This document shows positions 54,063 through 64,000 of a stretch of 64,000 nucleotides of DNA, piece by piece (position 1 is the first letter of the stretch; each line of letters starts with the position of its first letter). The notes below the pieces were generated by a model. That model was not told the origin of the DNA. It saw nothing but the letters and a program-made list of their open reading frames with translations, and made no database searches. The position numbers and the translations under genes are program-made. Where the stretch lies: the NCBI GenBank assembly GCA_023053575.1, contig JAKZAP010000016.1, positions 7,312,046 to 7,376,045 of the forward strand, in the 5' to 3' direction. The DNA comes from Branchinecta lynchi. Lineage: Eukaryota; Arthropoda; Branchiopoda; Anostraca; Branchinectidae.

Positions 54063-55136
54063 GACTGTGGTGGGAGTTTAAGGGCGAGTGCGGAATTCCG
54101 GTTATCGCGAGTAATGGTACTTCCAGGTGTGCCAGGACGATGAAACTTGGCTGGAATATTAGAAATTCGACAAGATTGGCTTAGAAATCGCCACTTTCCA
54201 AATCCGACCATGCCTTAAAGGACACCTGAATGAAGAGTACCAAGTATCATCCCTATCTGTATGACTTCCGTTAACATTGTCTGCAGAAAACCGAATCCAA
54301 ATACGAAATAGTATTCCAAGCTATGATTTTTGCTACATTTTGCATCTGTCCTTATTTTAGTACCAAACAATTTTAGAAATGAACAAATGTCTCCAATCAA
54401 CCCTTCTTCTGGAATATTTTTTAACCAGTTAAGCCCAAACATATATCTAGAAGAAATTCCAATACTACCCGGCCAGCGCTGTACAAGATTTGAATGAATT
54501 GCGCTTTTTGTCTTGGGAGTCTGCATGTGCAAACCTCCAGATATGAACATCCCTATTTTGACAACGTCACGCTCAGGAGAAGAATGATCTCCGTGGCCAT
54601 GTCTGTAAATGCATTGTCCATGGTATGTTTCGGTATGGTTTCATTGTTCAGGTGTCCTTTAAAGTACCAATCATGACTGCAAATTAAGAAAAATACTTTT
54701 AAGCAAAATATGCATTTTCATGATCCCCATGAGCCCATTACCATTTTTGCCTCAAGGATTTTGCTTACAAATAAGGTTATAGCTCCCTTAAAGTGCGCAT
54801 CTTCACCGCAAGGTCGAAAGTTACTTTTTATCAAACGATGCCTTCTAGCTACTAGCAGGCGAAACCCTAGACGAAGCAGAGGTCCGTCTCCTCGAAACGG
54901 GAAATTACGCAGCAACAATTCAAAAAAGAAACGTACTTGATATAAATGTCGAAACCATATTGAAGACCACTTAACCGCCCAACGAAGAAGAGGAGTTCTA
55001 GAAATGCCTTTTACGGTATTTTTTACTTACTAGTCTTTAAGAAAATAATATTTGACTCTGTACAAAACTCCCAAATAAAAAACTCCCGTCAGCATTTTGC
55101 CTGTTCTTGCAAGTGCCGTATGAGCTTTCAGCTCTT
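54063..55136 (-). mobile_element. 431-bp-unit composite element, reduced, with foreign segment
   Basis: The right terminus is CAAGAGCTGAAAGCTCATAC on the minus strand (55136), and a single partial 431-bp unit lies at 54063-54210. Between them are inverted units of the 130-bp family (54680-54830) and a protein-like segment (54215-54690). It is set in the right half of a GTTGCG MITE, at the same internal position as the 42.0-43.8 kb copy. Confidence 0.65.
54215..54690 (-). pseudogene. Protein fragment of unknown family inside the composite element
   Basis: Minus-strand coding-like sequence broken by one frameshift. Upstream part: DWYFKGHLNNETIPKHTMDN, then AFTDMATEI. The downstream part (open frame 54215-54550) reads VKIGMFISGGLHMQTPKTKS, NLVQRWPGSIGISSRYMFGL and SFLKLFGTKIRTD. 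A TTTGCAG at about 54683 could be a splice acceptor. I do not recognise the family; it may be a captured host-gene piece or a transposon protein. Confidence 0.4.
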
Positions 55137-55139
55137 GTT

Positions 55140-55266
55140 CTTTTGGGATGACTTATAAACTCGGAAATTCGACAACTGTCGTTATTGCAAAGCAACGGCA
55201 CAGAACGACAAATTGCAGATCCAGTTACCGTGGTATCAAATACTATGGTATCTGCAAAAATGCAAC
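55140..55266. mobile_element. GTTGCG MITE, right half
   Basis: TTTTGGGATGACTT through TGGTATCTGCAAAAATGCAAC, followed by TA. Confidence 0.75.
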
Positions 55267-55339
55267 TATTGTTTCTCTAACGCATCTGGCGGCAATTCGT
55301 CACTTGATTTTATAAAGGGTCTATACTAATGCAAACTAC

Positions 55340-56050
55340 CCCTGTAATCGCTCAATACATTCTAAGACTCGTAGATCCAAATTTCATATCTTATATTCTA
55401 AACTCCTTAGGACACCACAATGATGTTTACACTTTCGAGAAGTTCATTCATCAGAAAAAATGTTTATGTAAACTTTCCCTGTTTTTGCTATAAGTCCCCG
55501 GGCCTCGAAAAAAGGCTTAAAAGTGCCAAAGCCGTGGTTAATTTGTTAAAAGCAAAGCCTAGTTTTAAGTACTCAACTGTTTTAAAGTATGACTTCAAAT
55601 CCCAGCTTTTGTAAAATTCATGAAAGAGATATTTTCGCAAGCTTTCGTGTTTGAGCGCATCAAGCTACACGTGCACACTGCACACACGACCGGATCTGAT
55701 TTCGCGTGCAAAAATAGCCTTCGCATGCGAAGTTCGCGTCACTATCGGGAAACCTGCCTGCAAAGCGTCCGAAATTGGGAGCAAGGAAGGAAATTCTGAA
55801 GAAGAAGAAGAAAGAAAGTTAAAAGCACAACGCAACACAGCGTAGAGCTTGTCGTCAAAACAAAACATGATGAGGAATACGAGATGAGCTGGTAACGTCA
55901 CTTACAGACAAAGCAGTCGACATCTTTGCAGTCAGTTCTCCCACTTGGTTGAGTAAATGAGGGGTAAAAGGAACTGTGTGGAGAACTTCGCCATCGAGAT
56001 ATGTGAGCAGTCGTCCCAGATGAACTTTTTCTAATTACAAAAAAAAACTT
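55340..56050. other. Nothing recognised
   Basis: No gene or repeat; includes an AAGAAGAAGAAAGAAAG purine tract near 55800. Confidence 0.4.
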
Positions 56051-56290
56051 TAGTATTCGTTCGGCCCCATCTGACTGCGAGTCGTGTTTGGCGACACTAC
56101 GGCTGCGCTACGGTTATGGCTAGCTACGGCCTGAATTGGACCCTTGCCGGGTGAGCCAAAATACCACCGAGATATGTGAACAATCGTCCCAGATGAACTT
56201 GTTTTAGCAACGAAAAATACACTTTCGTATTATTTCAGCCCAAGCTGACTTCTAGTCATGTTTGGTGGTGCTACAGTTGCTACAACAAAA
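56051..56290. mobile_element. Two partial Penelope-like terminal sequences
   Basis: TATTCGTTCGGCCCCATCTGAC at 56052 and TTATTTCAGCCCAAGCTGAC at 56236 match the leader of the 46.2-kb element, each followed by a degraded arm. A further arm end (CCAAGAAGGGCC) is at about 56740-56800. Confidence 0.55.
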
Positions 56291-56456
56291 AATAAAGCTA
56301 AGATACTTAAATATGCCAATTTTTAAAGAGTGTATTAGTTAAATAAAGATAAGTATTGAGTGATGTAAAGTGTATTGTAACCATCGTGTATTTTGTATGG
56401 CCAATTGGCTATTATTCAACGAGAAGTAAACAGTATATTTACGAAGACTTAGCCTA

Positions 56457-56725
56457 AGAATAAAATATATTTTATATAAAGACATATTCAGTTTTACCAC
56501 ACGTCAACTACTGTTTTACAGTGTTTTTTCATGGGTAGCTCTGGGTCCCCTTATAAAGTCGGGGGGGGGGGGGGAGCTTCACCCTTAATAAGAATAAAAT
56601 ATATTTTATATAAAGACATATTCAGTTTTACCACACGTCAACTACTGTTTTACAGTGTTTTTTCATGGGTAGCTCTGGGTCCCCTTATAAAGTCGGGGGG
56701 GGGGAGCTTCACCCTTGCCGCCCCC
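56457..56725. repeat. 134-bp tandem duplication with G-runs
   Basis: Two near-identical units, ATATTCAGTTTTACCACACG to AGTC followed by a G run and AGCTTCACCCTT, offset by 134 bp. The near identity indicates a recent duplication; the G runs differ in length (14 and 10). Confidence 0.85.
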
Positions 56726-57187
56726 TCCCCCTCAATGACGAGCCTGTTGCCAAGAAGGGCCAAAATATAGCAAGAACAAGTCTCAGACGACGCATCCCTT
56801 TAGCATGCTTATAACCCATCCAGGCTTGGAATCCCACCAAAGCCTTTGATCTTATAAATTTTACACCATATCCCATGCTCATCCTTTTTGTAACGTCTTT
56901 TATTACTCCCGTTGCATTTTTTTTCAAACTAGATTTGACACCAGCTCGACGCTACGTCTCCTCCTCGGTGCGACATCAAGTCCTAACTTACCCTAATCTT
57001 TCCTTATTAATGTCATCTATTACGCTCGTCCTTGGGGAGCCCTATTTTGCTTATAAGCAGAATGCAATGTATTTATCTTTATGTCATCACCCTTTTGGCT
57101 GACACATTCTAATATGTTAATAACTTCTAGAAAACAAACAAGATAGCAATGTCAGCAAGGGACATCCTTGGATAATGGGTCTCGAAC

Positions 57188-57245
57188 CCCCTGGGGCAGG
57201 TTAACCAAATTGAGCTAGTAACTAGGCTCGGCGAGAGACGGAAAA
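57188..57245 (-). repeat. tRNA-like SINE-type remnant
   Basis: On the minus strand, TAGCTCAATTTGGTTA resembles an A box and GGGGTTCGAGACCC a B box, but the anticodon arm is missing between them. It may be a tRNA-derived SINE head or a decayed tRNA. Confidence 0.3.
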
Positions 57246-57369
57246 CAACCGGTTAGTTCCAGACGGTTTGTAAATTCCTTTTTCCGTATTTAGCTTGAAA
57301 TTTAATAATTTAGTTGCATTTAATTTAAAGTTACATCGGTCGACTTCTAACATTCAAGTTTGCTTTCTC

Positions 57370-57945
57370 TAGAATATTATCTGACCTGATTTTTGAATTT
57401 CAAACAACTGACGTTCTTGTTGTCGTGAGGTGGAAATTTATTTCAAACGGGGTTAGTTTGAAACTGGCCCGGTTTGCTTTGTTCTAGAATTTTATCTGTC
57501 CTGAATTTCGAATTTCAAATAACTAACGTTCTTGTTGTCGTGAGGTTTAAGTTGTGTTGCGAGAGCAACACTTTGGTTTTGTCCTCTTTTTTTCTTCCTA
57601 GCAGTTAACCCATTAAAATTTTATATTTGGTTTTATTTGGTTTTCACCATGAGACACCGTCTTGTGGGTCCTGGTTTGTCTACGTGGCTCCGACAAGGGA
57701 GCCCTAGACTTCTAAATTACAATTTTATCTGTCCTGAATTTCGAATTTCAAATAACTAACGTTCTTGTTGTCGTGAGGTTTAAATTGTGTTGCGAGAGCA
57801 ACACTTTGGTTTTGTCCTCTTTTTTTTTTCCTAGCAGTTAACCCATTAAAATTTTATATTGAGTGTTTATTTTTCCGGCCCATGTTAGCCTAGTGCTATT
57901 AGGGTTCTAAATAAAATTGATTGATTAATTGATTGATTGATTAAA
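57370..57945 (+). repeat. 235-bp tandem repeat ending in an ATTGATTG tail
   Basis: TTTTATCTGTCCTGAATTTC starts units at 57486 and 57721, with a partial earlier unit. Each contains GTTGCGAGAGCAACACTTTG, a small hairpin. The array ends in (ATTGATTG)n at 57915-57945, a tail typical of CR1/L2-type LINEs or their SINE partners. A relative lies at 59848-59940. Confidence 0.72.
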
Positions 57946-58138
57946 TTATATTAAAAAAAAATTGTTTATGGTATTGGTCACGGTACAAGTCCCTTGTGTA
58001 AAGTGCCATCTATATTATTAATTTCTGTGACATGGGGATGTGAACTGGGTAGATGAATTTGCCTTCGGACGGGATCACTGTTCCTATGGACGGCTTCTAC
58101 CAGACTATTTTAGTGGTTTGCGAACTCTGTTCACAAGC

Positions 58139-58209
58139 CCCTCGGTAGCTAAGTGGTAGAGTGACTGCCTTGTAAGCAGAGGACCTGGGTTCAAATCCCG
58201 GGTGAGAAG
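58139..58209 (+). tRNA. tRNA-Thr(TGT)-like, probably pseudogene
   Basis: The A box TAGCTAAGTGG and B box GGTTCAAATCC are intact. The anticodon loop CTTGTAA gives anticodon TGT on a CTGC/GCAG stem, and the T stem CTGGG/CCCGG pairs. The acceptor stem is poor: CCCTCGG against GTGAGAA has several mismatches, so this is more likely a pseudogene or SINE head than a working tRNA. Confidence 0.5.
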
Positions 58210-59030
58210 CATTTTGTCTATCAGTTCACTACTTATAAAACTCCGATTTCATTTTATTCCTGGTAAACGGTAAGGGTCTAACCTGTGGGTTTTTAAGGAA
58301 AGTGTGGAACTTAGGGCCGGATTGATGAATATGACATTACATTTTGGAAAGCTCTGTATAACTCTTGCCTGGGGATAAAAAGGATGGTTTTTGCTTGTCC
58401 TCGAGCCAGAGCCTACGGTGTGCGAAGTGAAGTGGAGTTATATAGCCCATGTCAGAGAGGACTATCTGAAGTTGTGCAGCCAACCTTTCGTTTCATCAAA
58501 CCATGTTTCTGCTTTCGAGTGGAAAGCTCCGTTCTAGCACGCAAGCAGGCAGGCACCAGTTCCAAATTGAAGATGGACTAAAATCTATAAGTGTTAAATA
58601 TATGCGGCAGTTACCCGGCCCCACAGCCAACATATCTTCTTTGAGTGATAAATCGAAAAATCTACAGAAACAAAAAAGTGGTTTTTTCCCATGGGTCCGA
58701 AGGTGCTGCCATCTATTGTTTCTATCCATTTCTGTTCGCGATTTCAGCTGAGGTTTATCATTCGTTTTTTTGCACTTGGGTTTGCGTCAGAGAAATGTTA
58801 TCAGATTTGCCTCCTAAACTTTTAAAGTTCTCTCATTGCTAAAGAAACTAGAGCTTATCCTTTGCTCCTTTCTAGGTCGTGACGTTAGAAAGTTGGCCTC
58901 CGCAAAAAAGTCAAGTTTTGAACTAAGACATGTAGATTTTTTTTTCGACGGCAATCGATAGCCTTCAAGGGGTTGACAACTTCAGTAGTAAGGTACACAC
59001 TGAAACCGAAAATAGGCGATACCAGTTGTG
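58210..59030. other. Nothing recognised
   Basis: Short plus frames (58384-58581, 58503-58751) show no domain. Confidence 0.4.
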
Positions 59031-59320
59031 AGACACGTAGGGGACTTGTATGCGACAGTCAACTGTTAGCTCATAATCATCTTCGGCAATGAGGGGTTTC
59101 CAGCTCTAGTTGGTGTACCTGTTATCTGTTTCCGTTGTATTCGATGGTAGAACTATTTGGTTCCCAGTTGTAAGACATGCAAGGGACTTGTAAGTAAAAA
59201 TCGGCTGTTATTATCTTCAGCGACGAGGGGTTTGCAACTTTTGCTTACTGGTGTACCCATTATTTATTTTAATTGATGTCTATCACGGGAGAGGGGACTT
59301 GTAAGTAAGAATCGGTTCAC
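59031..59320 (+). repeat. Diverged tandem repeat, about 125-130-bp units
   Basis: GGGGACTTGTAAGTAA-type sequence recurs near 59041, 59172 and 59295, each followed by a CGGCTGTTA/ATCTTC, AGGGGTTT, GGTGTACC series. Confidence 0.65.
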
Positions 59321-60050
59321 TAGGGGCTATACATTTGTGCAGATTGGTTCACACTGTATTCGATTTCTATGAATCTGACGGTAAGAAAGTTTGTATTGAT
59401 GGTCTTTCACTGTAACTCAGGATTAAGTGTTTACGCAACGGGTACAACCGATAATGTAAAACAATGAGGTAGTTTCGTGATAATTAATAGTCTCATCTAT
59501 GGTATTTTAATCCTGAAAAGTTACGGATAGCTTTAGAATACCAACTAGATTATATAAGATATTGTTCCAAGTTTTCATCCGTCACGATGTCAACGGCTGA
59601 AACGGATAAAGTTCAAGTGACTGCAAAGTCAATTTAGTTACTTTTTCCGATATTATTTTGTTGTCGTTTTTACAACGCTGAAAAATAGCTTTTGATCATG
59701 TGATTATTTCTTTTAGAACATACCGTTTTAAAAGCTTCGATAAGTTGACAACTTCGGTATTTAACGTCAGCGAAGAAACAAAACGTGGCGAAGCTGGACA
59801 AAGGTTGCCGCAACACTTCACGTGGCCCAGGCAACGTAGGTCTAGTTTTATCTGTCCTGAGTTTCGAATTTCAAACAACTAACGTTCTCGTTGTCGTGAG
59901 GTTTAAATTTATTTTCAAATGAGGTTAGTTTGAAACTGGCTCAGTTGCCGTAAATTGTAGATAGCCCAACTTGTATATAGTATCATATTTCCAGTGTTTC
60001 GAACACATCAATAAATCATGCGTCTTGGTGCGGATTTGAATCGGCAATTC
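59321..60050. other. Mostly unrecognised
   Basis: Only 59848-59940 is assigned: it repeats the TTTTATCTGTCCTGAGTTTC unit of the 57.4-57.9 kb array. Confidence 0.4.
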
Positions 60051-60059
60051 TCAAATTGA

Positions 60060-60902
60060 GCGCTCCAGCTCCTTCCAACCAAGTTTTGTCCCAATCGCTC
60101 CACTCTTAAGCGTGTCACAAGATTTCCGGTTCCCCTCTCCGACTCCCCCCCCCCACATTCATCGGATCCGGTCCGGACTTTAAATTGGTCATCCGAGACA
60201 CGAGGTCTTTCCAAATATTAAGTTTTGTAAAGATCAGATCACCCGTTCCAAAGTTATACATTCCTCAAGATTCCGGATTACCCCTTCCTCCACACCCCCC
60301 ACGGTGGTCGGATCGGGAAGTTAACTATTTACAGGTTGATCTGGTCGGATCCCTGACTTGCCTGCCAAGTTTCATTGTCCTAGCCCACCTGGAAGTAACT
60401 TAACTCCGTATCACCGAAATTCCGGATCCCCCCTCCAACTCCCTCCACAGTGCATGAATCCGGTCCGGTTCTGTCAATGATTTACCTAGGGCTTGTGCTT
60501 GTTCCTCCCACTAAGTTTCATCCTGATCGCTCTACTCTAAGCGTGTCATATGATTTCCGGCTCCCCCCTCCCAGCCCCCCCCCCCCCCACATTCGTTGGA
60601 TTCGGTCCGGACTTGAAACGAGACATCTGAGACATGACGTCTTTCCAAATATCAAGTTTCATTAAGTTCCGATCACCCGTTCGAAAGTTTTGCATGTCAT
60701 TAAATTCCGGATTCCGGGTCCCCCTCCCTCCGATGATCGGATCGGGCAAGTGACTTTTTCAAGTTAGTTCGGTCGGGTTCCTAATATGCCTGCCAATTTT
60801 CATCGTCCTAGCACATCTGGAAGTACACTAACTCGCAAACACCGGACTGACCGACCGACAGACCGACATACCGACGGAAAAGTGATCGGTATATGCGCTA
60901 AA
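60060..60902 (+). mobile_element. 431-bp-unit composite element, truncated
   Basis: Two units with TCGGATCCGGTCCGGACTTT and CCAAGTTTCATTGTCCTAGC. It ends in a CCGACCGACAGACCGACATA tract and ATCGGTATATG, directly before a LINE fragment. Confidence 0.8.
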
Positions 60903-61020
60903 TCTGTTACACGGTACCACTTTGCTTGAGGAGCATCTGACGCTACTGTTCGATATTATCTTCACTACCGGTATAGTGCCTGATTCTTTTTGTGTTGGTT
61001 TGCTATCGCCTATCCTTAAA
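60903..61020 (+). pseudogene. LINE RT fragment, part 1 of split copy
   Basis: Encodes TLLEEHLTLLFDIIFTTGIV and PDSFCVGLLSPILK, the N-terminal RT block that precedes KKG in LINE ORF2. Cut after TTAAA by the element at 61021. Confidence 0.83.
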
Positions 61021-63144
61021 CAAGAGCTGGAAGCTCATATGGCACTTGCAAGGTTGGGTCAGATGGAAGTGATGGTCAAAAGTTTCATCCTGATCGCTCC
61101 ACTCTATGCGCGTCACAAGATGTCCGGTTCTCCCTCTGACCCCCCCCCTCTCCCAGTTCGTCGGATCTGGTCCGGACTTGAAATGGGACATGCTGAGACA
61201 TGAGGTCTTTCAAGATATCAAGTTTCGCTAAGATCTGATAACCCATTCGAAAGTTAGGCATGCTACTAATTTCGGATTCTGTCGTCTCCCCCTCCCCCCA
61301 CGATAGTCAGATCGGGCAAGTGACTGTTTCCAAGTTAATCTGGTCGGGTCCCTGAGATGCTGAGACGCTGCCGGTTTCATCGACCAGGTTACCTCAGAGG
61401 CGACTGAAATGAATATGGTCGTGAATAAAGATAAGTGCTCGGTTACGACTTTTTCTTTTCTTAGAAAAACTCGGCCGTCTTTCGAACCTCCTATCGACTC
61501 TGGGCTCATCAGGGATAAAATAACGCTACTAGGTGTAGTGATCTCTTCTGACCTTTCATGGCATGAAAATACAAAGACGTTTGAACAAAAACACTGAAAA
61601 AGTTTCGGGTTCCTAAGGACAAGCTAAAGCTAACGTTTTGCTCTTTCATCCGACCCTTAGTCGAATATGCTTGTCCGGTTTGGCACTTTGCTCTTACCCA
61701 AGACGAAACTGATAAAATAGAGCGAGTTCAGAAGAGATCGCTGCAAATTATCTATGGCGGTTCCCCCCTACCATACTCTTTCTACCTCAAAGAATTTAAA
61801 ATTGAATCGCTTTCTTCCCGCCGCGAAAAACTATGCCGCAACTTTGGCTCATCCCTTCTCCAGCATCCCATGTACCGTTCATTCCTTCCCCCACCCTTTG
61901 TTACTGTAAGATCTCGTCCCCCGCGAGAAGTGGCTGAAAAGGTTCCCAAACTGACCCCAATCGAGCTTCGTAAAGCAGTACAATGCTCTTTAGCATTGTT
62001 TTGCCTTGTTACTTTTTTTCCTTTTAAATTATCTGTTGACAATTTATTTTATCTTTATTTATGACTTTATTTATGACTACAAAAACATCGTATTTGGGCT
62101 CTGCCCACGAGAGATATGTTTTGCTTTATTATTAAATAAATTGAAAATTGAAATTGAGATGCCTGCCAAGTTTTATCGTCCTAGCCAACCTGGAAGTATA
62201 TTAACTACGGATCGCCGGAATTCCGGAACCCCCCTCTACCTCCCCCCCCCCTCCCAGCGTCCGAATCTGGTCCAGTCCTGTCAGTGATGTATCTAGAGCG
62301 TGTGCTTGTTATTCGCACCAAGTTTCATCCCGATCGCTCCACTCTGAGAGTTTCACACGATTTCCGGCTCTCTCCTCCGACTCCCCCCAGATTCGTCGGA
62401 TCCGGTCCAGACTTGAAATCAGATATCTAAGACACGAGATCTTTCCAGATATCAAGTTTCATCAAGATCCAATCACCCGTTCGAAAGTTATACATGTCCC
62501 TTTTTTCCGAATTCCGCCCCCTCCCCCTCCCCCAACGATGTTCGGATCAGGCAGTGACTATTTCCAAGTTAGTTTGATCGGGTCCCTGGTAAGCCTGCCA
62601 AGTTTTATCGTCCTAGCCCACCTGGAAGTACATTAACTACAGATCGCCGGAATTCCGGACCCCTCCCCTCCAACTCCCCCCACTGTGTCCGCATCCGGTA
62701 CAGTTCTGTCAGTGATGTATCTAGAGCTTGTGCTTGTTCTTACCACCAAGTTTCATCCCGATCGCTCTACTCTGAGAGTTTGACACAATTTCCGGCTCCC
62801 CCCACCTACTCCCCCCAAGATTCATCGGATCCGGTCCGGACTCGAAATGAGACATCTGAGACACGAGATCTTTCCAGATATTAAGTTTCATTATGATCCG
62901 ATCACCCGTTCGAAAGTTATGAATGTCCCTATTTTCCGGATTCCACCACCTCCCCCTCCCCCCCACGATGGTCGAATCAGGCAAATGACTATTTCCAAGT
63001 TAGTTTGGTCGGGTCTGTGATATGCCTGCCAAGTTTCATCGTCCTAGCGTATCTGGAAGTACCCTAACTGGCAAACACCAGACTAACCGACCGACCGACG
63101 GAAATGTGATCGGTATATGGCACTTGGCCGGAAGGCAAGTGCCA
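61021..63144 (+). mobile_element. 431-bp-unit composite element, best-delimited copy
   Basis: 2124 bp inserted in LINE RT sequence with TSD TAAA (61017-61020 and 63145-63148). Left end CAAGAGCTGGAAGCTCATAT (a GAGCT/AGCTC hairpin); right end TGGCACTTGGCCGGAAGGCA and AGTGCCA (a hairpin with arms TGGCACTTG/CAAGTGCCA). GCCTGCCAAG landmarks at 62161, 62593 and 63024 give a 431-432-bp unit. A LINE fragment sits inside at 61361-62154. No own coding sequence. The superfamily is unknown. Confidence 0.9.
61361..62154 (+). mobile_element. 5'-truncated CR1-like LINE inside the composite element
   Basis: 794 bp with TSD TGAGATGC (61353-61360 and 62155-62162). Encodes, with a frameshift near 61595, KITLLGVVISSDLSWHENTK, RPLVEYACPVWHFALTQDET and DKIERVQKRSLQIIYG, the ORF2 C-terminal region. 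The 3' end is AAATTGAAAATTGAAATTG. It is the same clade as the 2.2-7.5 kb LINE (AEYACPVWHPGLT there) but a different family. Confidence 0.88.
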
Positions 63145-63867
63145 TAAAAAGGGAAACCAGCGGATCAGTGCTCTTCATACAGACCAATCACCGTTGCTCC
63201 AGTACTTTGCAAAGTTTTCGGGCTTTTAGTTTTAAAAGAAATTCAGCATTCGAGCCGAATGCCTGACCACCAGTTCGACTTCCGACCAGGACTAGGATGC
63301 GCTCACGCTATTTTTAGCCTGGCCGCTTTTCTAGCGGATTCCCACGAATCTGGTGACCTCATAGTAATCGGTGCTTTTGATGTTAGTAGAGCCTTTGATT
63401 CGCCGATTCATGCTCAGGCCCTTCTAGCGGCTTACCAGCAAGGTGTAACGTTTCATGTATCGCCAAGAGTATAAATGTGTCCCTACTTACGTACGCGGAC
63501 GAGCTATTAAGTCTGAGTCGGTCTATTAGCGGTCTGCAAAATCGAATTTCGCTATCCTACATGATGAATATCGAAAAATCGGCTTCGCTTTCAGTACATC
63601 TAAATCAGGATTACTATTTTTTAATGACAATTCCTCTCAACCTGAACACCTCCAACTAGGTAGCGAGTGTATTACCGTTTCGTCTCACGTCGTATACCTT
63701 GGTCTGCCGATAGGCCGCAACCTTAACGAAACTCGTCTACTACTCCTTAGACACATCGAGAAAAAACTTCGTACCTCATACGGGTCCATCGTCGCTAGTC
63801 GACTCCTCTTATGCCGAAAGTATCTCGCGAACATGTATAACGCTGTCGCACTGCCGCATGTTCTATA
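63145..63867 (+). pseudogene. LINE RT fragment, part 2 of split copy
   Basis: Resumes with SSYRPITVAPVLCKVFGLLV, QFDFRPGLGCAHAIFSLAAF and VIGAFDVSRAFDSPIHAQAL (motif A region). The catalytic block is LLTYADELLSLSRS, where the usual YADD is YADE, and HVVYLGLPIGRNLNETRLLL follows. Several frameshifts, and sequence between motif A and YADE is deleted. Confidence 0.85.
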
Positions 63868-64000
63868 CAGGCCCTTATCCAGGAATTTATTTATTTCGGG
63901 GGGGGTGGGGGTTGCCTTTCGGGTGGGGGTGGGGGTTGCCTGATGGTCGGACAAAAAAGTACAAAAAACAAATAGATCAGAGGGAAAAGCTTATACAAAT
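63868..64000 (+). mobile_element. hAT-like MITE, left part, running off the window
   Basis: Begins CAGGCCCTTATCCAGG, then a G run, as in the 45632-45811 element (ACCCGTATCCAG, G run, CGGACAAAAAAGTACAAAAA and CAGATCAGAG-like words). Inserted in LINE sequence; the right end is outside the window. Confidence 0.65.

Noticed and set aside
58384..58842. Overlapping plus-strand frames as a small gene
   Set aside because: Several short overlapping frames, no recognisable motif and no consistent reading.

Overview
The window is nuclear DNA of a multicellular animal, most likely an invertebrate; I cannot name the taxon. Evidence: genes split by spliceosomal introns with GT-AG borders, two animal-type genes (an OTUD7/Cezanne-like deubiquitinase and a hydroxylysine kinase), animal-type LINEs (APE endonuclease plus RT, PHD-finger ORF1), a Penelope-like element and many cut-and-paste DNA elements with preserved target-site duplications (TSDs). 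Host coding sequence is about 2.8 kb of 64 kb; most of the rest that can be recognised is mobile DNA in nested layers.

1-14.5 kb is intergenic or 3' flank of the first gene. It holds a 5.25-kb minus-strand LINE inserted in a small inverted-repeat element whose uninterrupted relative lies at 22.8-23.1 kb. The LINE reading frame is broken by a piggyBac-like TTAA element; a second, inverted copy of that element lies at 13.2-13.9 kb. Further elements lie at 8.1-12.7 kb.

14.5-31.8 kb is the 3' part of an OTUD7/Cezanne-like gene on the minus strand. Five exons (31650-31817, 29599-29803, 23208-23352, 18110-18284, 14542-16217) join with consistent phases to give 788 residues: most of the OTU domain with its catalytic Cys and His, and a long last exon with two A20-type zinc fingers. 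The N-terminal exons were not found. The introns (1.8-6.2 kb) are filled with mobile DNA.

31.8-53 kb is a mosaic of LINE fragments, hAT-like elements with exact 8-bp TSDs, mariner-like elements with TA TSDs, foldback elements, a Penelope-like element with a hammerhead-like motif, and two large families built on tandem repeats (137-bp and about 431-bp units).

53.1-53.5 kb is one exon of a hydroxylysine kinase (HYKK) gene on the minus strand. 53.5-64 kb holds more repeats, a tRNA-Thr-like sequence, and a stack in which a LINE is split by a 431-bp-unit element that itself carries another LINE.

The two host genes have no evident functional link. Insertions with clear TSDs allow the order of several insertion events to be read directly.
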